Positions 32,609 to 40,948 of a stretch of DNA of 64,000 bases are shown piece after piece. The notes under the pieces were generated by a model. The model made no database searches and was not told the origin of the DNA. It saw only the letters and a list, made by a program, of their open reading frames with translations. The stretch comes from Kitasatospora aureofaciens (lineage in GTDB: Bacteria; Actinomycetota; Actinomycetes; Streptomycetales; Streptomycetaceae), in the NCBI GenBank assembly GCA_000720845.1, contig JODU01000011.1, positions 62,001 through 126,000 of the forward strand. Direction: 5' to 3'. The first letter of the stretch is position 1, and each line of letters begins with the position of its first letter. The translations under genes were made by a program, and so were the position numbers.

Positions 32609-32982
32609 CGGTCCCCACCCACCTTCGACCGCTGCCGCACGGGACAGCTGTTACCCCAAGTACGTTCGAGACTCCCCGAACGCTACTAACGGGTAATCCT
32701 CGCCACAAGGGTTCCGGCACGAGCAAAGAATCATTGGGCCATTAGTAGGGACTCCACAAAGAAACGGAGTGGCCCGCAGCACGCCCTTACAGAGACCTTG
32801 ACCACACCGGAGGGCTAGGGTTTGCCCCAGGAGTCCTGCGTAGCGCGGTACTACGAGGGCTTTCGCGGGTCGGGCGAGCCTCGAATCACGCTCCGTGTGG
32901 GCAAGCTCACCACTGGGGACGGGTCGAAGTGCCGTGTCGGCAGTCCCTAAACTCGGCTTGTTTCAAGGAGGGAGCCTCAATC
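32609..32982. promoter_or_regulatory. Long divergent gap upstream of accA2 with small hairpins
   Basis: About 374 bp with no convincing ORF and noticeably lower GC than its surroundings. It holds hairpins CGTTCG/CGAACG (32663-32682), ACTCC/GGAGT near 32750-32775 and CGTAG/CTACG near 32838-32855. These could be a leader structure, a small RNA or regulator sites for accA2; no promoter stands out clearly. Confidence 0.4.
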
Positions 32983-34755
32983 GTGCGCAAGGTGCTCATC
33001 GCCAATCGTGGCGAAATCGCTGTCCGCGTGGCCCGGGCCTGCCGGGACGCCGGGATCGCGAGCGTGGCCGTCTACGCGGACCCGGACCGGGACGCATTGC
33101 ATGTCCGCGCCGCTGATGAGGCGTTCGCCCTGGGTGGTGACACCCCCGCGACCAGCTATCTGGACATCGAGAAGGTCCTCAAAGCCGCGCGCGAGTCGGG
33201 CGCGGACGCCATCCACCCCGGCTACGGATTCCTCTCCGAGAACGCGGAGTTCGCGCAGGCGGTCCTGGACGCCGGCCTGATCTGGATCGGCCCGCCCCCG
33301 CAGGCCATCCGGGACCTGGGCGACAAGGTCGCCGCCCGCCACATCGCCCAGCGGGCCGGCGCCCCCCTGGTCGCCGGCACCCCCGACCCGGTCTCCGGCG
33401 CGGACGAGGTCGTGGCCTTCGCGAAGGAACACGGCCTGCCGATCGCGATCAAGGCGGCCTTCGGCGGCGGCGGCCGCGGCCTCAAGGTCGCCCGCACCCT
33501 CGAAGAGGTCCCCGAGCTGTACGACTCCGCCGTCCGCGAGGCCGTCGCGGCCTTCGGCCGGGGCGAGTGCTTCGTCGAGCGCTACCTCGACAAGCCCCGC
33601 CACGTGGAGACCCAGTGCCTGGCCGACCAGCACGGCAACGTGGTCGTCGTCTCCACCCGTGACTGCTCGCTCCAGCGCCGCCACCAGAAGCTGGTCGAGG
33701 AGGCCCCGGCACCCTTCCTGTCCGACGCCCAGATGGCCGAGCTGTACGCGTCATCCAAGGCGATCCTCAAGGAAGCCGGCTACGTCGGCGCCGGCACCGT
33801 GGAGTTCCTCGTCGGCATGGACGGCACGATCTCCTTCCTGGAGGTCAACACCCGCCTCCAGGTCGAGCACCCGGTCACCGAGGAAGTCGCCGGCATCGAC
33901 CTGGTCCGCGAGATGTTCCGCATCGCCGACGGCGAGGAACTCGGCTACGACGACCCCGCCCTGCGCGGCCACTCCTTCGAGTTCCGCATCAACGGCGAGG
34001 ACCCCGGCCGCGGCTTCCTGCCCGCCCCCGGCAGCGTCACCCGCTTCGAGGCCCCCACCGGCCCGGGCGTGCGCCTGGACGCCGGCGTCGAGTCCGGCTC
34101 CGTCATCGGCCCCGCCTGGGACTCCCTCCTGGCGAAGCTGATCGTCACCGGCCGCACCCGCAAGGAAGCGCTGGAGCGCGCCGCCCGCGCCCTGGACGAG
34201 TTCACCGTCGAGGGCATGGCCACCGCCATCCCCTTCCACCGCACCGTGGTCCGGGACCCCGCGTTCGCCCCCGAACTCACCGGCTCCACCGACCCCTTCA
34301 CGGTCCACACCCGCTGGATCGAGACGGAGTTCGTCAACGAGATCAAGCCCTTCACCGCCCCCGCCGACGCGGAGGCGGACGAGGAGAGCGGCCGCGAGAC
34401 GGTCGTCGTCGAGGTCGGCGGCAAGCGTCTGGAGGTCTCCCTCCCCTCCAGCCTGGGCATGTCCCTGGCCCGCACCGGCCTGGCGGCCGGCGCCCGCCCC
34501 AAGCGCCGCGCGGCCAAGAAGTCCGGCCCCGCCGCCTCCGGCGACACCCTCGCCTCCCCCATGCAGGGCACGATCGTGAAGATCGCCGTCGAGGAGGGCC
34601 AGGAGGTCCAGGAAGGCGACCTCGTCGTCGTACTCGAAGCGATGAAGATGGAACAGCCCCTCAACGCCCACAAGTCCGGCACCATCAAGGGCCTGGGCGC
34701 CGAGGTCGGCGCGTCCATCACCTCCGGCGCCGCGATCTGCGAGATCAAGGACTGA
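32983..34755 (+). CDS. accA2: Acyl-CoA carboxylase alpha subunit (biotin carboxylase + carrier)
   Basis: A 590-residue fusion of biotin carboxylase and biotin carboxyl carrier. The N-terminal VRKVLIANRGEIAVRVARAC and KAAFGGGGRGLKVART (ATP-grasp glycine loop) start the carboxylase; SLEVNTRLQVEHPVTEE-like FLEVNTRLQVEHPVTEEV is its active site. The C-terminal carrier has EAMKMEQ with the biotinylated lysine at 555. It supplies carboxybiotin to PccB and to acetyl-CoA carboxylase beta subunits. GTG 32983 follows AAGGAGGGAG. S. coelicolor has two near-identical copies, accA1 and accA2; the neighbours point to accA2. Confidence 0.95.
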   Translation: MRKVLIANRGEIAVRVARACRDAGIASVAVYADPDRDALHVRAADEAFALGGDTPATSYLDIEKVLKAARESGADAIHPGYGFLSENAEFAQAVLDAGLIWIGPPPQAIRDLGDKVAARHIAQRAGAPLVAGTPDPVSGADEVVAFAKEHGLPIAIKAAFGGGGRGLKVARTLEEVPELYDSAVREAVAAFGRGECFVERYLDKPRHVETQCLADQHGNVVVVSTRDCSLQRRHQKLVEEAPAPFLSDAQMAELYASSKAILKEAGYVGAGTVEFLVGMDGTISFLEVNTRLQVEHPVTEEVAGIDLVREMFRIADGEELGYDDPALRGHSFEFRINGEDPGRGFLPAPGSVTRFEAPTGPGVRLDAGVESGSVIGPAWDSLLAKLIVTGRTRKEALERAARALDEFTVEGMATAIPFHRTVVRDPAFAPELTGSTDPFTVHTRWIETEFVNEIKPFTAPADAEADEESGRETVVVEVGGKRLEVSLPSSLGMSLARTGLAAGARPKRRAAKKSGPAASGDTLASPMQGTIVKIAVEEGQEVQEGDLVVVLEAMKMEQPLNAHKSGTIKGLGAEVGASITSGAAICEIKD

Positions 34756-34771
34756 GGCACCCGCAGCACAC

Positions 34772-34819
34772 GACAGGGGCGCCCGGCGGACCTCACACGG
34801 TCCGCCGGGCGCCCCTGTC
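34772..34819. terminator. Very strong bidirectional terminator
   Basis: A perfect 21-bp stem (34772-34792 with 34799-34819) and a 6-nt TCACAC loop between the convergent accA2 and DeoR genes. Confidence 0.85.
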
Positions 34820-34833
34820 ACTGCCCGGCGCGA

Positions 34834-35814
34834 CTACCGGCGACGCAGATCGGCGACGCGCGCCCGCTCCGCCCCGCCACCCTGCTCACCCAGGGCGGCG
34901 GCCGACCGCAGCCCCGCACCCGGAACCTGACGGCGCGGCCCCGGAAGCGGCACGTCCCGGCGCTGCTGACGCGCCACGGAATCACCACCCGGGGCTCCCG
35001 AGGCCCCGGTGTCGTTCGCCGTACCACTCCCCGACGCCCCGGCCACGGCGATCTGCACGCCCTGGTCGGCCAGGGCCTGGAGCTCGGTGGCGGCGCGGTC
35101 GTCGTGACCCGGCGACTCGTCGGTGACCAGACGGGTGATGACGTCGGTGGGCACGGTCTGGAACATGGTGTCCGTACCCAGCTTGGAGTGGTCGGCGAGG
35201 ACGACGACCTCGGCGGCGGCCTGGACCAGCGCCCGGTCGACGGACGCCGACAGCATGTTGGAGGTGGACAGCCCCCGCTCGGCGGTCAGCCCGCTCCCGG
35301 ACAGGAAGGCCTTGGAGACCCGCAGCCCTTGCAGCGACTGCTCGGCACCCGACCCCACCAGGGCGTAGTTCGACCCCCGGAGCGTGCCACCGGTCATGAC
35401 GACTTCGACCCGGTTGGCATGGGCGAGGGCCTGGGCCACCAGCAGCGAGTTGGTGACGACCGTCAGCCCGGGCACCCGCGCGAGCCGACGGGCCAGCTCC
35501 TGCGTCGTCGTACCCGCCCCCACCACGATGGCTTCGCCCTCTTCGACGAGGCCCGCGGCGAGATCGGCGATGGCCGTCTTCTCGGCGGTCGCGAGATGAG
35601 ACTTCTGCGGAAAGCCGGACTCTCGCGTGAACCCGCCCGGCAGTACCGCACCGCCGTGCCGGCGGTCGAGGAGTCCTTCTGCCTCCAGTGCGCGCACGTC
35701 CCGCCGTACGGTCACTTCGGAGGTCTGGACGACGCGGGCGAGCTCACGGAGCGACACGGCCCCGTTCGCTCGCACCATTTCGAGGATCAATTGGCGACGT
35801 TCTGCAGCGAACAC
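34834..35814 (-). CDS. DeoR-family transcriptional regulator
   Basis: A 326-residue DeoR-type regulator. The N-terminal winged helix starts AAERRQLILEMVRANGAVSL and has TSEVTVRRDVRALEAEGLLDR with the family's RxxHGGA (RRHGGAVLPG). The sugar-phosphate isomerase-like effector domain includes VGAGTTTQELARRLA, TGGTLRGSNYALVG and VVVLADHSKLG. The last ~70 residues are a low-complexity Gly/Arg/Ala tail not typical of the family. Effectors are usually phosphorylated sugars; a deoxyribose or nucleoside role is tempting given the neighbourhood but is not shown, as the shared nucleoside-gene palindrome is absent from its own promoter. Confidence 0.9.
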   Translation of the reverse strand: MFAAERRQLILEMVRANGAVSLRELARVVQTSEVTVRRDVRALEAEGLLDRRHGGAVLPGGFTRESGFPQKSHLATAEKTAIADLAAGLVEEGEAIVVGAGTTTQELARRLARVPGLTVVTNSLLVAQALAHANRVEVVMTGGTLRGSNYALVGSGAEQSLQGLRVSKAFLSGSGLTAERGLSTSNMLSASVDRALVQAAAEVVVLADHSKLGTDTMFQTVPTDVITRLVTDESPGHDDRAATELQALADQGVQIAVAGASGSGTANDTGASGAPGGDSVARQQRRDVPLPGPRRQVPGAGLRSAAALGEQGGGAERARVADLRRR

Positions 35815-35992
35815 GAAACTGACAGTAACCCCAACGACCGTCTGCTTTCAGCAGTATGCGCCGAATAACAGAAGTTGTTCGCATGCCACCACCGGAAGTG
35901 GTATACGGGCCTACCCCGGCCGCCTATGCCGCACGCAAGCGCCGCAACTCCCCGTGACCAGCGGGGAGTCGTTTCCAGCCGCGCCCGCCGGA

Positions 35993-37441
35993 CTACTGCT
36001 CCCCGCCGGCCTTCCGGGTGTGCAGCTGCCGTGCCACCTCCGCGATCGACCCCGAAAGGGAGGGGTACACGGTGAAGGCGTTGGCGATCTGCTCGACCGT
36101 CAGGTTGTTGTCGACGGCGATCGAGATGGGGTGGATGAGCTCCGAGGCGCGCGGCGCGACGACCACACCGCCCACCACGATCTCGGTACCGGGCCGGCAG
36201 AAGATCTTGACGAAGCCGTCCCGGATGCCCTGCATCTTGGCGCGCGGATTGCGCAGCAGCGGCAGCTTCACCACCCGGGCGTCGATCTTGCCCGCGTCCA
36301 CGTCGGCCTGCGAGTAGCCGACGGTGGCGATCTCGGGATCGGTGAAGACGTTGGCGGAGACGGTCTTCAGGTTCAGCGGGGTCACGGCGTCGCCGAGGAA
36401 GTGGTACATGGCGATCCGCCCCTGCATCGCCGCCACCGAGGCGAGCGCGAAGACGCCGGTGACGTCACCGGCGGCGTACACACCGGGAGCCGAGGTGCGC
36501 GAGACCCGGTCGGTCTTGATGTGCCCGGATTCCTTGAGCCGGACCCCGGCCTCCTCCAGACCCATCCCCTCCGTGTTGGGAATGGCGCCGACGGCCATCA
36601 GACAGTGCGACCCGGTGATGACGCGCCCGTCCGCCAGCGTCACCTCCACCCGGTCCCCCACCCGCTTGACGGACTGGGCCCGGGACCGCGACATGACGTT
36701 CATCCCACGCCGCCGGAACACGTCCTCCAGCACGGCCGCGGCGTCCGGGTCCTCACCCGGCAGCACCCGGTCCCGCGACGACACGAGAGTGACCCGCGAC
36801 CCCAGCGCCTGATAGGCCCCGGCGAACTCGGCACCGGTGACACCCGACCCCACCACGATGAGCTCCTCGGGCAGCTCATCCAGGTCGTACACCTGGGTCC
36901 AGTTCAGGATCCGCTCACCGTCGGGCCGCGCGTCCGGCAGCTCGCGCGGATGCCCGCCGGTGGCGATGAGCACCGCGTCGGCGGTCAGCGTCTCCTCACT
37001 CCCGTCGGCGGCCCGCACCACGACCTTGCGGGACCCGTCGAGCCCCTGCATGCCCTCCAGCCGCCCGCGCCCGCGCATGACCCGCGCCCCCGCACGCGTC
37101 ACGGAGGCGGTGATGTCGTGCGACTGCGCCAGCGCGAGCCGCTTCACCCGCCGGTTGACCTTGCCCAGATCGACGCCCACCACCCGGGCGGCCTGCTCCA
37201 TGGGCGGGGTGTCGTCGGCGACGATGATCCCCAGCTCCTCGTAGGAGGAATCGAAGGTGGTCATCACCTCAGCCGTGGCGATGAGGGTCTTGGACGGCAC
37301 GCAGTCGGTCAGCACCGACGCCCCGCCCAGACCGTCGCAGTCGACGACGGTCACCTCCGCGCCGAGTTGCGCGGCCACCAGCGCCGCTTCGTATCCGCCG
37401 GGTCCGCCGCCAATGATCACGATCCGAGTCACGTACCCCAT
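35993..37441 (-). CDS. LpdA-like flavoprotein; NAD(P)H quinone reductase candidate rather than lipoamide dehydrogenase
   Basis: A 482-residue two-dinucleotide-binding flavoprotein. FAD site: IVIIGGGPGGYEAALVAAQ; NAD(P) site: LIVVGSGVTGAEFAGAYQAL; second FAD motif in VYAAGDVTGVF. The disulfide motif reads GGASVLTDCVPSK: Ser42 replaces the first cysteine of the canonical C-x4-C pair, leaving only Cys47. The C-terminal His-Glu dyad is also absent (VYPSLSGSIAE instead of a HPTLSE-like motif). It therefore cannot work as dihydrolipoamide dehydrogenase. It matches the mycobacterial LpdA (Rv3303c) type, a quinone reductase. A GTG nine bases downstream is an alternative start. Confidence 0.85.
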   Translation of the reverse strand: MGYVTRIVIIGGGPGGYEAALVAAQLGAEVTVVDCDGLGGASVLTDCVPSKTLIATAEVMTTFDSSYEELGIIVADDTPPMEQAARVVGVDLGKVNRRVKRLALAQSHDITASVTRAGARVMRGRGRLEGMQGLDGSRKVVVRAADGSEETLTADAVLIATGGHPRELPDARPDGERILNWTQVYDLDELPEELIVVGSGVTGAEFAGAYQALGSRVTLVSSRDRVLPGEDPDAAAVLEDVFRRRGMNVMSRSRAQSVKRVGDRVEVTLADGRVITGSHCLMAVGAIPNTEGMGLEEAGVRLKESGHIKTDRVSRTSAPGVYAAGDVTGVFALASVAAMQGRIAMYHFLGDAVTPLNLKTVSANVFTDPEIATVGYSQADVDAGKIDARVVKLPLLRNPRAKMQGIRDGFVKIFCRPGTEIVVGGVVVAPRASELIHPISIAVDNNLTVEQIANAFTVYPSLSGSIAEVARQLHTRKAGGEQ

Positions 37442-37527
37442 TGTCCCGCACCCTTCAACGAGAGGCCGCCCGGGGCCGCCACCGTTACGACAGCGATGCC
37501 CGACACCCCTGCCGTACCCTTCCCCTC

Positions 37528-37965
37528 ATGTCGCTCTACGCCGCTTACGCCGGCAACCTCGACGCGCGGTTGATGACCCGTCGCGCCCCGCACTCGCCGC
37601 TGCGCGCCACCGGCTGGCTGAACGGGTGGAGGCTGACCTTCGGGGGCGAGCACATGGGCTGGGAGGGCGCACTGGCGACCCTCGTGGAGGACCCGATCTC
37701 CCAGGTCTTCGTGGCCCTCTACGACATCGCCCCCATGGACGAGGACTCCCTCGACCGCTGGGAGGGCGTGGGCCTGGACATCTACCGCCGCACCCGCGTC
37801 CGCGCGCACACCCTGGAGGGCGAGGAGGGCGCCTGGACCTACGTCCTGAACGCCTACGAGGGCGGCCTGCCCTCCGCCCGCTACCTGGGCGAGGTCGCGG
37901 ACGCCGCCGAATCGGCCGGCGCCCCCCACGACTACGTGATGGAACTCCGCAAACGCCCCTGCTGA
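37528..37965 (+). CDS. Gamma-glutamylcyclotransferase-fold protein
   Basis: A 145-residue GGCT-fold protein. The signature loop is YAAYAGNLDARLM (YGSN-like), and the acidic catalytic region is in YDIAPMDEDSLDRWEGV with the glutamate of the family. Enzymes of this fold release 5-oxoproline from gamma-glutamyl compounds, but many members have no tested activity. The ATG at 37528 is preceded by TACCCT and seven bases, suggesting a leaderless transcript; an in-frame upstream extension has no support. It is divergent from the LpdA-like gene. Confidence 0.8.
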   Translation: MSLYAAYAGNLDARLMTRRAPHSPLRATGWLNGWRLTFGGEHMGWEGALATLVEDPISQVFVALYDIAPMDEDSLDRWEGVGLDIYRRTRVRAHTLEGEEGAWTYVLNAYEGGLPSARYLGEVADAAESAGAPHDYVMELRKRPC

Positions 37966-38022
37966 GGACCGTCCTCGTCAAAACCTCCAACCCAAAAACC
38001 ACCATCCCGTGACCTCCGCCAT

Positions 38023-38034
38023 CTACGCGCGTAG
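38023..38034. promoter_or_regulatory. CTACGCGCGTAG palindrome upstream of the purine nucleoside phosphorylase
   Basis: A perfect 12-bp palindrome 13 bp upstream of the -10-like TACCCT (38047-38052), in the -35 region. The same 12 bases precede deoC (41781) and add (55569). A second inverted repeat, GTAGCCG/CGGCTAC (38031-38049), overlaps it. Confidence 0.7.
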
Positions 38035-38059
38035 CCGTAAACCGGCTACCCTCTTCGGC

Positions 38060-38896
38060 GTGAACGCATCTCTTCTTCCGGACGACATCCAGGGCGCCAC
38101 CCCAGTTGACCCGAGGGCCGCCGCCGACGCCGCCGCGGCCCGCCTGCGCGAACTCACCGGCGCCGAGACCCACGACGTCGCCCTCGTGATGGGCTCCGGC
38201 TGGGCACCGGCCGTGGACGCCCTGGGCGCCCCCGAAGCCGATCTCCAGGTCACCGACCTGCCGGGCTTCCCCAAGCCCGCAGTGGAGGGGCACGGCGGCA
38301 AGATCCGCTCATACACCATCGGCGACAAGCGCGCGCTGGTCTTCCTGGGCCGCACCCACTACTACGAGGGCCACGGGGTGGCCGCCGTCTCCCACGGCGT
38401 CCGCACCGCCGTGGCGGCCGGCGCCAAGACGATCATCCTGACCAACGGCTGCGGCGGCCTGCGCGAGGGCATGCGCCCCGGCCAGCCGGTCCTGATCAGC
38501 GACCACATCAACCTCACGGCGACCTCCCCCATCATCGGCGCCAACTTCGTCGACCTCACCGACCTGTACTCCCCCCGTCTGCGGGCCCTGTGCAAGGAGA
38601 TCGACGCCACGCTGGAGGAGGGCGTCTACGCCCAGTTCCCCGGCCCGCACTACGAGACCCCGGCCGAGATCCGCATGGCCCGCGTCATCGGTGCCGACCT
38701 GGTGGGCATGTCGACGGTCCTGGAGGCGATCGCGGCCCGCGAGGCCGGGGCGGAGGTGCTGGGCATCTCCCTGGTCACCAACCTCGCCGCCGGCATGACG
38801 GGCGAGCCCCTCAACCACGAGGAGGTCCTCCAGGCAGGCCGCGACTCCGCCGCCCGCATGGGCAAGCTGCTCACCCAGGTCCTGGGCCGCCTGTAG
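38060..38896 (+). CDS. Purine nucleoside phosphorylase
   Basis: A 278-residue trimeric-type (PNP/MTAP family) phosphorylase. Signatures: VMGSGWAPAVDAL (phosphate-binding GSG), GRTHYYEGHG (phosphate/ribose site), TNGCGGLREGMRPGQPVLISDHIN, and GPHYETPAEIRM with GADLVGMSTVLEA. It splits guanosine, inosine and deoxy forms to base plus (deoxy)ribose-1-phosphate. The GTG start lies seven bases after TACCCT with no Shine-Dalgarno, so it is probably leaderless. The adjacent phosphohexomutase could convert the sugar-1-phosphate to the 5-phosphate. Confidence 0.93.
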   Translation: MNASLLPDDIQGATPVDPRAAADAAAARLRELTGAETHDVALVMGSGWAPAVDALGAPEADLQVTDLPGFPKPAVEGHGGKIRSYTIGDKRALVFLGRTHYYEGHGVAAVSHGVRTAVAAGAKTIILTNGCGGLREGMRPGQPVLISDHINLTATSPIIGANFVDLTDLYSPRLRALCKEIDATLEEGVYAQFPGPHYETPAEIRMARVIGADLVGMSTVLEAIAAREAGAEVLGISLVTNLAAGMTGEPLNHEEVLQAGRDSAARMGKLLTQVLGRL

Positions 38897-38963
38897 GCCG
38901 AGGCCCACCGGCCCAGTCGCCCGGCGTAGCGGCGCCCACCTGTGCCGCCCCAGCGGCACGACT

Positions 38964-39144
38964 GCCCGCAGCTACGTGGCATGGCGACGGCCCGCAGCGA
39001 GGGCGACGGACCACGGCCCGCAGCCGGAGGATGTGGCGACGCGGCGGGAGAGCCGCGTACGGCGGGCCGGGGCAGCGCGGGCGTCGGCGGGCCGCAGCCG
39101 CGTACGGCGAGAAGGGGCCGTGTCGGGGGGTGTCCGCCCGCAGC
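38964..39144. repeat. Degenerate short-repeat region between the phosphorylase and mutase genes
   Basis: GCCCGCAGC occurs at 38964, 38990, 39016 and 39136, with a GGGCCGCAGC variant at 39089. AGCCGCGTACGGCG occurs at 39051-39064 and again at 39096-39109. The pattern looks like a decayed or recently rearranged array and is unlike the flanking genes. Confidence 0.55.
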
Positions 39145-40810
39145 GGTTGGCGCGTCAACGCCGGGGGAGATCTGTGGCCTCGCACGAGCCAAGGCATGGC
39201 TGGCCGAGGACCCCGACGCGGACACCCGCGCGGAACTCGCCCGCCTCATCGAGGCCGAGGACCACGCCCAGCTCACCGCACGCTTCTCCGGCACCCTCCA
39301 GTTCGGCACCGCGGGCCTGCGCGGCGAACTCGGCGCCGGCCCGATGCGCATGAACCGCTCGGTCGTCATCCGCGCCGCCGCCGGCCTCGCCGCGTACCTG
39401 AAGAAGCAGGGCCACCCCGACGGCCTGGTGGTCATCGGCTACGACGCCCGCCACAAGTCGGCGGACTTCGCCCGCGACACAGCCGCCGTGATGACCGGCG
39501 CCGGCCTCAGGGCCGCCGTACTCCCCCGCCCCCTCCCCACCCCCGTCCTCGCCTTCGCGATCCGCCACCTCGGCGCCGTCGCCGGGGTGGAGGTCACCGC
39601 CAGCCACAACCCGCCCCGCGACAACGGCTACAAGGTGTACCTCGGCGACGGCTCCCAGATCGTGCCCCCCGCCGACACCGACATCGCCGCCGAGATCGAC
39701 GCCGTACGCACCCTCCACGACGTCGCCCGCCCCGATTCCGGCTGGCAGACCCTCGACGACGACGTCCTCGACGCCTACCTCACGCGCACGGACGCCGTCC
39801 TGGCCCCCGACTCCCCCCGCACCGCCCGCACCGTCTACACCGCGATGCACGGCGTCGGCAAGGACACCCTCCTCGCCGCCTTCGCCCGAGCCGGCTTCCC
39901 GCGGCCCGCCCTCGTCACCGAGCAGGCCGACCCCGATCCGGACTTCCCCACCGTCGCCTTCCCCAACCCGGAGGAGCCCGGCGCGATGGACCTCGCCTTC
40001 GCGAAGGCCGCCGCGACCGACCCCGCCCCGGACCTGATCATCGCCAACGACCCGGACGCGGACCGCCTGGCAGTGGCCGTACCCGACACCACGGCCCCCG
40101 CGGGCTGGCGCATGCTCCGGGGCGACGAGGTGGGCGCTCTCCTCGCCGCCCACCTGGTCACCCGCGGAGCGACCGGCACGTTCGCGGAGTCGATCGTCTC
40201 GTCGTCCCTCCTCGCCCGCATCGCCGCGAAGGCGGGCGTCCCCCACGTCGAGACCCTCACCGGCTTCAAGTGGATCGCCCGCGTGGAGGACATCCGCTAC
40301 GGCTACGAGGAGGCCCTCGGCTACTGCGTCGACCCGGAGGGCGTCCGCGACAAGGACGGCATCACCGCGGCCCTCCTGATCACGGAGCTGGCCTCCACCC
40401 TCAAGGAAGCCGGCCGCACCCTCCTCGACCTCCTGGACGACATCGCCGTGGACCACGGCCTGCACGCCACGGACCAGCTCTCGGTCCGCGTGCAGGACCT
40501 CTCCCTCATCGCCGCCACGATGACCCGCCTGCGCGAGCACCCCCCGACAGCCCTCGCGGGCCTCCCCGTCACCAGGGCGGAGGACCTCAGCCGGGGCACG
40601 GACACCCTCCCGCCCACCGACGGCCTGCGCTACACGCTCGACGGCGCCCGGGTGATCGTCCGCCCGAGCGGCACGGAGCCCAAGCTGAAGTGCTACCTGG
40701 AGGTGGTCGTCCCGGTCGCGACGCACGCCGGCCTCCCGGCCGCCCGGACGAGGGCGGCGGACCTGCTGACGGCGCTCAAGCGCGACTTGTCGACGGCGGC
40801 CGGCATCTAG
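38981..40810 (+). CDS. Phosphohexomutase family (phosphomannomutase/phosphoglucomutase-like); 5' end doubtful
   Basis: Conserved sequence begins near 39185 with ARAKAWLAEDPDADTRAEL and runs to 40810. The alpha-D-phosphohexomutase motifs are intact: active-site serine in GVEVTASHNPPRDNGYK, metal loop NDPDADRLAV, sugar-binding GFKWIA and GEEAL-like YGYEEALGYCVD, and the phosphate loop RPSGTEPKLKCY. Here it may act on ribose/deoxyribose phosphates from the adjacent phosphorylase (PGM2-like). No ATG/GTG exists in frame for about 200 bp before the domain; a GTG with a strong GGGGGAG site lies at 39174 but in the other frame, suggesting a one-base-class frameshift. The start given is the nearest in-frame ATG. 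Confidence 0.8.
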   Translation: MATARSEGDGPRPAAGGCGDAAGEPRTAGRGSAGVGGPQPRTARRGRVGGCPPAAVGASTPGEICGLARAKAWLAEDPDADTRAELARLIEAEDHAQLTARFSGTLQFGTAGLRGELGAGPMRMNRSVVIRAAAGLAAYLKKQGHPDGLVVIGYDARHKSADFARDTAAVMTGAGLRAAVLPRPLPTPVLAFAIRHLGAVAGVEVTASHNPPRDNGYKVYLGDGSQIVPPADTDIAAEIDAVRTLHDVARPDSGWQTLDDDVLDAYLTRTDAVLAPDSPRTARTVYTAMHGVGKDTLLAAFARAGFPRPALVTEQADPDPDFPTVAFPNPEEPGAMDLAFAKAAATDPAPDLIIANDPDADRLAVAVPDTTAPAGWRMLRGDEVGALLAAHLVTRGATGTFAESIVSSSLLARIAAKAGVPHVETLTGFKWIARVEDIRYGYEEALGYCVDPEGVRDKDGITAALLITELASTLKEAGRTLLDLLDDIAVDHGLHATDQLSVRVQDLSLIAATMTRLREHPPTALAGLPVTRAEDLSRGTDTLPPTDGLRYTLDGARVIVRPSGTEPKLKCYLEVVVPVATHAGLPAARTRAADLLTALKRDLSTAAGI

Positions 40811-40836
40811 CCACAGCGGGCGGCACCGAGAAAAAA

Positions 40837-40862
40837 CCGGGGGTGCCAAAGGGCACCCCCGG
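40837..40862 (-). terminator. Intrinsic terminator with T6 tract
   Basis: Perfect 11-bp arms (40837-40847 with 40852-40862) flank AAAG. Six A residues at 40831-40836 give a U6 tract for the minus-strand PH-domain gene; the hairpin can also stop the mutase transcript. Confidence 0.8.
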
Positions 40863-40948
40863 CCACATTCACCACCCGAAACGCGTCCGCACCAGGAACA
40901 TCACACCGACAGCGAACCCGTCACCCACGCCACCCGGCATGACCCAAG

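Noticed and set aside
34834..35814. DeoR gene as the regulator that binds CTACGCGCGTAG
   Set aside because: Tempting by name and location, but the palindrome is absent from its promoter and DeoR-type operators vary, so I do not assert it.
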